DNA of 15,396 nt from positions 1 through 15,396 of the forward strand of contig CAZJWK010000068.1 in the NCBI GenBank assembly GCA_964549595.1. Direction: 5' to 3'. The position numbers were made by a program, and so were the translations under genes. Below are positions 1 to 5,295 of the stretch, piece by piece; the first letter of the stretch is position 1; the number at the start of each line of letters is the position of its first letter. The notes beneath the pieces are model-generated. The model was not told where the DNA came from. It worked only from the letters and a program-made list of their open reading frames with translations, and made no database searches. This DNA comes from CAZQQN01 sp964549595 (GTDB lineage: Bacteria > Bacteroidota > Bacteroidia > CAILMK01 > CAYYUA01).

Positions 1-237
1 AAAAAATCTCGAAGGCCCCATGTAAAACCACAGCACTAAATTTCCACAAAAAATGGGGTAGAACCTATTGGTTTAGTCGCTATTTATGTTTGGTAATGAA
101 AGCAGGTTTGGATTTCATTTAGGATTTGCAAATTAATTAGCCCCGAAATTATACATGGGTTATTCTTCTAATAATGCATTCCTGCGGGGTTGTTTAATGG
201 GCATTTTCCTTTTTCAAGGTTCTGCTGTTTACTATTA
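1..237. other. Intergenic stretch beyond the priA 3' end
   Basis: No coding region is supported: the ATG-initiated frames on the plus strand close within about 16 codons. A match to the Bacteroidota -7 element (TATGTTTG, 85-92) is present, but the nearest TTG (68-70) is only 14 bases upstream, too close for a good promoter. Short inverted repeats CCCCAT/ATGGGG (16-21 and 53-58) and CCCCG/CGGGG (141-145 and 185-189) have long loops and are weak. Any gene it serves lies outside the window. Confidence 0.5.
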
Positions 238-249
238 CCGTTATAACGG
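238..249. repeat. 12-bp perfect palindrome over the priA stop codon
   Basis: CCGTTATAACGG reads the same on both strands and contains the priA stop codon (TTA on the plus strand at 241-243). It is too short and has no T-run, so it is a poor intrinsic terminator. Its GTTATAAC core recurs in the larger palindrome at 14275-14290. It could be chance or a protein site. Confidence 0.4.
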
Positions 250-2733
250 ATCAACGTCAATATTAATTCGGATGCTTTTGTAATCCGGGTCTTTTTGGAA
301 ATCAGCAATGGTTTCCATCATTTGTTGTTTTGCATGGATCAGATTCAATCCTTTCCGTTCAAATTTGATCATTATGTTCATCAAATATTGATTCTTAACC
401 CGCATTACAGGGGGCAATTCAGGACCAAAAACCCGTTCTTGAAAACAATTTCTGAGGTGGTTGGCAAGGATATTGGCCCCTTTTTTAATCTTTTCAAGAT
501 CCTTGGCTTTCAAGTGAAGTTTAACCAGTCTTGTAAAAGGCGGATAATTGAACCTCAATCGCTCATAAATTTCGTGTTGATAGAAACCCTCGTAATCATA
601 ATTTTGAAGGAAATTGAAAATGGGGTGTTGAGGCAGGAATGTTTGAATAAGCACTTCACCCTGTTTGTTTTTCCTTCCTGAACGGCCGCTTACCTGCAAC
701 ATTAACTGAAAACTCCTTTCATTGGCACGAAAATCCGGATATTTAAGCATTTGGTCTGCACTTACAATACCGACAAGTCGTACGTTTTCAAAATCAAGCC
801 CTTTTGTGACCATTTGGGTGCCAACCAATATCCCTGCTTTACCATTTTCAAATTCCGAGATGATCTGATGAAATGCATTTTTACGGGTGGTGGTATCCTG
901 ATCCAGGCGTAAAATACGCGTTTCAGGGAATAAGGTTTTCAGCTCATCTTCCAGTTTTTCTGTGCCAAAACCCTTCATCCTTAGTTCTGTACTACCGCAA
1001 GCCTTGCATTTGTTCGGATTTACTTCCCGGTAACCGCACAAATGGCAACGGATTTCTTTGTAATATTTGTGGTAAGTAAGGCTAATGTCGCAATTTTGGC
1101 ATTCCGGTACCCAACCACAGGTCTGGCACTGAATAAAAGGAGCATAACCACGCCTGTTTTGAAAGAGAATATTCTGGTAGCCGTTGGTTAAATTTTGCTT
1201 CATCTCTTGGTATAGCGGGGTGCTAAACTCGCTCTTCATTTTATTTTTACTGTATTCGGCCTTTAGATTGACGATGTCTATTCTGGGCATCAAAATATCT
1301 CCATAACGTTTTTTAAGCCTTACCAGACCAAATTTTCCGTTTTTGGCATTATAAAAGCTTTCAAAGGAGGGCGTACCCGTGCCCAAAAGGGTCTTGCCAT
1401 TGAAAAGACGACTCATATAAATGGCTGCATCCCTGGCGTGGTATCGAGGTGCTGGGTCACTTTGTTTGAAGGTTGTTTCATGTTCTTCATCGACCACTAT
1501 AAGGCCAAGGTCCTTAAAAGGCAGAAATAATGCTGAACGTACGCCAAGTATAACTTGATAGGTTCCGTTTAGCACCTTGGACCAGATCTCAACCCGTTCA
1601 TTGGCACTAAAACGAGAGTGGTAAATGCCGATGGCTTTGCCAAAATAATTCCTTAAGCGTCTTATTAACTGGGTGGTAAGGGCAATTTCAGGAACCAAGT
1701 ATAGTGCCTGTTGACCATTAGCAATGGTTTCCGCAATGAGGTGCATATAAATAGGCGTTTTTCCACTTCCGGTAACGCCATAAAGCAGAACCGTAGAAAA
1801 ATCCTGAAATTGGTTGTTAATTGTTTGATAAGCTTTTTGCTGATCTTGACTAAGTTCAAACTGAACCGGCTCCGGTTCTTCCCATTCAAGCCTTTCCAGT
1901 TCCTTTTCATAAGTTTCCAGGATTTCTTTTTCCTCGAGCGCTTTGATAGGATGGGCCGTGGATCCGGCTTTTTCAGCCAATTCCTTTTTTCCTATATGCG
2001 TCTGGCCTTTGGCCAATACCTGGTAAGCCATCAGGATATCTATTTGTTTAGGCGCATTGGCTAATTCAGAAAAAATGGCCTTAAGCGATTCCTGGTTATT
2101 GAATTCAGGTTTGATTCTTATAAATGTCTTTTTCCTGGGTTTATAAGCTTGCCGTACTTCTTCTTTAAGGGCTATAATCCCTTTTTCATGCATCGACTGA
2201 ATAATTGAAATTATGGATTTCTTGTTCAAAATGGACTCTAAGGAGCTGAGCGGTAATTCATCATGGGCTTTCAAAGCCTCAATAACCTGCCATTCCTTGT
2301 TGTCAAGGTCATCAAAAAAAGTATTTGCTTCTTCGCTCAAGGTGACCTTTGTTTCACTTTCCAATTTCAAGTTTGTCGGAAGAGCGGCGTCCATGACACT
2401 ACCAATGGGGGTACAGTAATAATCCGCCATCCAATCCCAAAAGGTTAATTGGATAGGATGGAGGATTGGTTTATGATCCAAAATGCCAAGCAGGTATTTA
2501 GCAGTATATTGGCCAGGGGGATTCTGATGAACTTGATGGATTATACCCGTGTAAATTTTCTTTTTTCCAAACTGGACAATCACCCTTTTTCCTGTAGCAA
2601 TTTCCTGCGAATGATCATGAGGTACACGGTAAGTAAAAGTTTTGAAAAGCGGAAAAGGCAGGATTACATTAACAAACCAAGTTTGCCGTTCGGCTTCTTT
2701 GGTGGGGTTATTGAAATTGAGCCCACTTTCCAT
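241..2733 (-). CDS. priA: Primosomal protein N' (replication restart helicase PriA)
   Basis: PriA is the superfamily 2 DNA helicase that recognises stalled forks and D-loops and reloads the replicative helicase. The 830-residue protein is full length. The N-terminal DNA-binding region starts near residue 21 (VNVILPFPLF). Walker A is GVTGSGKT at 319-326 and the Walker B box DEEH is at 415-418. Eight zinc-binding cysteines lie at 536, 539, 545, 548, 563, 566, 576 and 579. Late helicase motifs TKGLDF (643-648) and QVSGRSGR (680-687) are present. Two positions differ from the usual PriA text: TPIY follows Walker A where TEVY is common, and motif III reads GTGTP (451-455) rather than GSATP. The ATG at 2733 gives about 20 extra residues before the conserved domain but fits a -7 element 29 bases upstream. 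It appears monocistronic. Confidence 0.97.
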   Translation of the reverse strand: MESGLNFNNPTKEAERQTWFVNVILPFPLFKTFTYRVPHDHSQEIATGKRVIVQFGKKKIYTGIIHQVHQNPPGQYTAKYLLGILDHKPILHPIQLTFWDWMADYYCTPIGSVMDAALPTNLKLESETKVTLSEEANTFFDDLDNKEWQVIEALKAHDELPLSSLESILNKKSIISIIQSMHEKGIIALKEEVRQAYKPRKKTFIRIKPEFNNQESLKAIFSELANAPKQIDILMAYQVLAKGQTHIGKKELAEKAGSTAHPIKALEEKEILETYEKELERLEWEEPEPVQFELSQDQQKAYQTINNQFQDFSTVLLYGVTGSGKTPIYMHLIAETIANGQQALYLVPEIALTTQLIRRLRNYFGKAIGIYHSRFSANERVEIWSKVLNGTYQVILGVRSALFLPFKDLGLIVVDEEHETTFKQSDPAPRYHARDAAIYMSRLFNGKTLLGTGTPSFESFYNAKNGKFGLVRLKKRYGDILMPRIDIVNLKAEYSKNKMKSEFSTPLYQEMKQNLTNGYQNILFQNRRGYAPFIQCQTCGWVPECQNCDISLTYHKYYKEIRCHLCGYREVNPNKCKACGSTELRMKGFGTEKLEDELKTLFPETRILRLDQDTTTRKNAFHQIISEFENGKAGILVGTQMVTKGLDFENVRLVGIVSADQMLKYPDFRANERSFQLMLQVSGRSGRKNKQGEVLIQTFLPQHPIFNFLQNYDYEGFYQHEIYERLRFNYPPFTRLVKLHLKAKDLEKIKKGANILANHLRNCFQERVFGPELPPVMRVKNQYLMNIMIKFERKGLNLIHAKQQMMETIADFQKDPDYKSIRINIDVDPL

Positions 2734-2761
2734 GTTTTCTTGCTTACTGTTTTATATTCAG

Positions 2762-2769
2762 CAAAAATA
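2762..2769 (-). promoter_or_regulatory. Bacteroidota -7 element for priA
   Basis: On the minus strand this reads TATTTTTG, an exact match to TAnnTTTG. It would start a transcript about 20-25 bases before the priA ATG. No clear TTG -33 element is seen at the usual spacing of about 19 bases, so support is the -7 match and position only. Confidence 0.45.
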
Positions 2770-2824
2770 CAATTAAATCAACGCTTTCTTTTCTTTGAAA
2801 CAAGGGTTTAAAGACAGGAAATTT

Positions 2825-2858
2825 TTTAATGAAAAGGGTCGTTGGTCGTTTCATTAAA
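2825..2858. repeat. 10-bp perfect inverted repeat between priA and the mini-protein gene
   Basis: Arms TTTAATGAAA (2825-2834) and TTTCATTAAA (2849-2858) are perfect reverse complements around a 14-base loop that itself contains GTCGTTGGTCG. The arms are AT-rich and no T-run follows, so an operator site fits better than a terminator. It lies 49 bases before the mini-protein start, over the likely -33 region, and also upstream of priA on the other strand. Confidence 0.4.
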
Positions 2859-2906
2859 CCTTAAATCCTGATATTTGTTTTCGGGTAAACACCTAATTAT
2901 TGATTT

Positions 2907-3065
2907 ATGATTTTTCGGAAAATTTGGGCTTATCTTACTTTCAATAAAAGGGAAAATGCCTCTAAAGGTAATCTAAACCTCAAAATGATGCACGGCATTA
3001 ACCGGATATCAATTTTCGTGTTCATTGTTGCCCTTATCATAATGTTGATTAAATTTGTGGGATAG
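2907..3065 (+). CDS. 52-residue single-pass membrane mini-protein, DUF6728-like
   Basis: This frame is short, but the protein looks real. It starts MIFRKIWAYLTF, has a charged middle (NKREN, residues 13-17), and ends with the segment MMHGINRISI (27-36) running into a hydrophobic helix of about 15 residues (36-48), then KFVG. The pattern MHGINRIS followed by a single transmembrane helix matches, from memory, the small Bacteroidota family DUF6728, whose function is unknown. The likely topology is a cytoplasmic N-terminus with the helix in the inner membrane. The stop is 57 bases before the zinc peptidase gene on the same strand, so the two may be co-transcribed. A near-match -7 element (GATATTTG, 2870-2877) lies about 30 bases upstream. 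There is no Shine-Dalgarno sequence, which is normal for this phylum. Confidence 0.75.
   Translation: MIFRKIWAYLTFNKRENASKGNLNLKMMHGINRISIFVFIVALIIMLIKFVG
3028..3057 (+). promoter_or_regulatory. Putative promoter of the zinc peptidase gene
   Basis: A TTG (3028-3030) and an exact TAnnTTTG match (TAAATTTG, 3050-3057) are separated by 19 bases, the spacing expected for Bacteroidota -33/-7 promoters. The site lies inside the last codons of the mini-protein gene and would give a leader of about 60 bases for the peptidase. Because it overlaps coding sequence, chance is possible. Confidence 0.5.
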
Positions 3066-3122
3066 GGAAAATTTTGAATTTTGCACAATCCTTGCTTATA
3101 AAAAGCAAAAAAAGGTAAAGAT

Positions 3123-3827
3123 ATGTTTGGATTTGGGTTATTAGGTCCTTTGTTATTGATAGGTATTATCGGCTTAATGAGCTGGACCGTTCAAAGCCGC
3201 TTTAAAAAGAAATTTAAAAAATATTCCGAAACGTCCATTTCGAATGGTATGACCGGTAAAGAAGTGGCGAAAAGGATGTTAGAGGCCCATGGTATTGAAG
3301 ATGTTACCATAAAAGCCGGCGAAGGGATGCTTACAGACCATTACAATCCCTTGAATAAGACCGTAAGCCTTAGTAAAGGCGTTTACAATGGAAAAAGCAT
3401 AGCCTCAGCCGCTATTGCGGCCCATGAATGTGGTCATGCTGTGCAACATGCTGATAATTATGCTTTTCTTCAATTCAGATCTGCATTGGTGCCTGTGGTA
3501 AGTGCCAGTAATCAATTTGTTCCCTTTTTGCTTATGGGTGGCATTTTGGCCATCATGCTTTTTAATATTCCGCACTTACTCTTTGCAGGAATTGTGCTCT
3601 TTGCCGCCTCTACACTGTTTTCTTTCGTAACCCTTCCTGTAGAATTTGATGCCACCAAAAGGGGATTAAAATGGTTGGACAATGCCAATATTACAGATCC
3701 CAAAGAACATGATATGGCAAGAGATGCGCTGAATGCAGCAGCTCAAACTTATGTTGTTGCTGCCCTTTCATCGCTGCTGACACTGCTTTATTACATCATG
3801 ATCTTTATGGGGGTTTCCGATAATTAA
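3123..3827 (+). CDS. Membrane zinc metallopeptidase, YugP family
   Basis: This 234-residue protein matches the YugP-like neutral zinc metallopeptidases (Pfam Zn_peptidase_2). The zinc motif HECGH is at residues 101-105 in AAHECGHAVQHA, with its two histidine ligands and catalytic glutamate. A glutamate in LPVEFDA (residue 174) fits the third zinc ligand. Hydrophobic segments lie at about 4-22, 132-150, 152-172 and 206-228, so the enzyme sits in the inner membrane. The substrate is unknown; a role in membrane protein turnover is inference. The start is the ATG after the A-rich, weakly SD-like AAAGGTAAAGAT. Length is normal for the family. It converges with the DUF4296 lipoprotein gene across a 56-base gap holding only a weak 6-bp hairpin. 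Confidence 0.93.
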   Translation: MFGFGLLGPLLLIGIIGLMSWTVQSRFKKKFKKYSETSISNGMTGKEVAKRMLEAHGIEDVTIKAGEGMLTDHYNPLNKTVSLSKGVYNGKSIASAAIAAHECGHAVQHADNYAFLQFRSALVPVVSASNQFVPFLLMGGILAIMLFNIPHLLFAGIVLFAASTLFSFVTLPVEFDATKRGLKWLDNANITDPKEHDMARDALNAAAQTYVVAALSSLLTLLYYIMIFMGVSDN

Positions 3828-3883
3828 TTTTGGCTTGAAAGCATTTATGACTGAAGCAGTTTCTGAAAACAGAAAGGATGAGA

Positions 3884-4243
3884 TTATTTCTGCCAGTCTC
3901 TACCTTCTTTAGTGGTTAGGCGTTGTATGACCTTTTCTTGAATTTCGATCATTACATCAGGGTTACTCACGTAATAACGCATACTTTTCTTAAAGTAAGG
4001 AATGCTAATGTCATGTTCTTCGAGCACCTTTTTGTAATAAACCCTTGCATAGGATTTAGCAGAATCTTTGGGAAACTTTTTCACGGAAACAGCCCCTTCG
4101 GCAATTTCTATATCTGTCAAAACTTTCACCATTTTCTCTTTACCCATAACAGAACCAGGACGTTTGGCAAAACGTGTAGGGCCACTTTTGCAAGCGCCCA
4201 AAAACAACAATGAAGCAAAACCAAATACAGCAAAACGAATCAT
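3884..4243 (-). CDS. DUF4296 lipoprotein
   Basis: This is a 119-residue predicted lipoprotein. A hydrophobic signal segment (MIRFAVFGFASLLF) ends in the lipobox LGAC, with lipidated Cys18. The remainder matches DUF4296, a Bacteroidota family of unknown function: KMVKVLTDIEIAEGA (residues 37-51), a Tyr-rich middle (YARVYYKKVLEEH), then the SMRYYVSNPDVMIEIQEKV stretch (87-105). Lysine or arginine soon after the Cys (CKSGP), with no acidic +2/+3 residues, leaves the final membrane undecided. It is divergent from the YggS gene. An exact -7 element ends only four bases before the ATG, so the mRNA may be leaderless. Confidence 0.87.
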   Translation of the reverse strand: MIRFAVFGFASLLFLGACKSGPTRFAKRPGSVMGKEKMVKVLTDIEIAEGAVSVKKFPKDSAKSYARVYYKKVLEEHDISIPYFKKSMRYYVSNPDVMIEIQEKVIQRLTTKEGRDWQK

Positions 4244-4546
4244 GGTTCAAAATTAAGCCTTAAAAGATTATTGAAAAGAATTAGCGTTCACTCTTATAAT
4301 AGGTCTATAAACAGAGAAAAATGCTTTTGCGTTTAATTGTTCGGTGCCTTTGATACTTTAAAATCTCTTGTAAAGGTTTTTAGCTTGACGTTCACATTTA
4401 GATTCCAAAGCGTAAGTTTTTTCGGTACTTTTATGGCCAGGATTGGATTCAGATTACTGAAACCTTAAATTGTTTTTTAAAATTGCGCCTTTTTACGCGA
4501 GCATTTAGGATGCCAGGATTAAACCGGATTTTAACAACGCTTAACT
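4244..4546. other. Divergent intergenic region between the DUF4296 and yggS genes
   Basis: No coding frame longer than about 15 codons begins with ATG here. Promoters for both flanking genes should lie inside. The best plus-strand -7 candidate for yggS is TACTTTTA (4426-4433), one base off TAnnTTTG, with no TTG at the right distance; it would leave a leader of about 110 bases. I see no riboswitch-like structure. Confidence 0.4.
4248..4255 (-). promoter_or_regulatory. -7 element directly before the DUF4296 start codon
   Basis: The minus strand reads TAATTTTG, then AACC, then the ATG at 4243. An exact TAnnTTTG match this close would place the transcription start at or next to the start codon. 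The -33 region carries TTC rather than TTG. It could be chance in AT-rich DNA. Confidence 0.3.
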
Positions 4547-5221
4547 ATGATTAACAAAGAAGGTTACTTATCACTTAAATCCTACACGGATGAAAAGGGT
4601 GTTAAGATTGCTGCTGTTTCTAAAACGCATGGCATTGAAAAGATTCAACAATTGTATGACTTGGGTCAAAGGATCTTTGCCGAAAATAAGGCCCAGGAAA
4701 TGGTTCAAAAGCATTCTGAACTACCTGCGGATATTGAGTGGCATTTTGTAGGGCATTTACAACGAAACAAAGTGAAATACATTGCTCCATTTGTCAGCTT
4801 TATTCATTCTGTTGACAGCCTCAAATTGTTGAAGGAAATAAATAAGGAAGCAGGCAAAAATAATCGAACCATTGATTGCCTTTTTCAAATAGACATTGCT
4901 GAAGATGAGACAAAGTTTGGGATGGATTTTCCGGAAGCCCGGGAAATTCTGGCCGGTGAAAACTTATGGCAAATGGAAAATGTCAACATTTGTGGTTTAA
5001 TGGCCATTGCGACATTAACCGATGATCGTACCCAAATTGAAAAAGAATTTGAAAGCCTAAGTGCTTTTTTTGAGGAAATTCAGAAAACTTATTTCAGTTA
5101 TTCCAATCACTTCAAAGAGCTTTCTATAGGTATGACCGGGGACTACGACCTTGCCATTAAGGCCGGTAGCACGATTATTCGTGTAGGTTCCTACCTGTTT
5201 GGGGAAAGGCATTATGGCTAA
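4547..5221 (+). CDS. yggS: YggS/PLPBP family pyridoxal 5'-phosphate homeostasis protein
   Basis: This family binds PLP in a TIM barrel without known catalysis and helps keep vitamin B6 and amino-acid pools balanced in the cytoplasm. The 224-residue length is normal. The PLP-binding lysine is Lys26 in AAVSKTHG. Other family signatures follow in order: FAENKAQE (44-51), WHFVGHLQRNK (65-75), HSVDS (87-91), the QIDIAEDETKFG strand (114-125, usually QVN..EETKxG), GLMAIAT (150-156), LSIGMTGDYDLAI (192-204) and the phosphate-binding GSTIIRVGSYLFGER (207-221). The ATG at 4547 places the first helix correctly. It is divergent from the lipoprotein gene and convergent with the T9SS protein gene, with a hairpin terminator between. 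Confidence 0.96.
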   Translation: MINKEGYLSLKSYTDEKGVKIAAVSKTHGIEKIQQLYDLGQRIFAENKAQEMVQKHSELPADIEWHFVGHLQRNKVKYIAPFVSFIHSVDSLKLLKEINKEAGKNNRTIDCLFQIDIAEDETKFGMDFPEAREILAGENLWQMENVNICGLMAIATLTDDRTQIEKEFESLSAFFEEIQKTYFSYSNHFKELSIGMTGDYDLAIKAGSTIIRVGSYLFGERHYG

Positions 5222-5226
5222 AGCAT

Positions 5227-5266
5227 AAAAAAATCCCAGCCCGGAATTATATTCCAGGCTGGGATT
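5227..5266 (-). terminator. Strong intrinsic terminator between convergent genes
   Basis: Outer arms AATCCCAGCC (5232-5241) and GGCTGGGATT (5257-5266) are perfect, and an inner GGAAT/ATTCC pair (5243-5247 and 5251-5255) extends the stem to 15 paired bases plus one C/A mismatch with a 3-base loop. Seven A residues at 5227-5233 give a run of seven U on the minus-strand transcript, so it ends the T9SS protein mRNA. The same stem could partly stop yggS transcripts from the other side, although no T-run follows there. Confidence 0.88.
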
Positions 5267-5295
5267 CACCGGGTAATAAAAGGAGGTCTCCCTGG

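Noticed and set aside
3860..3875. Hairpin TTTCTG-AAAA-CAGAAA between the zinc peptidase and lipoprotein genes
   Set aside because: Only six AT-rich pairs and no T-run on either strand; too weak to call a terminator.
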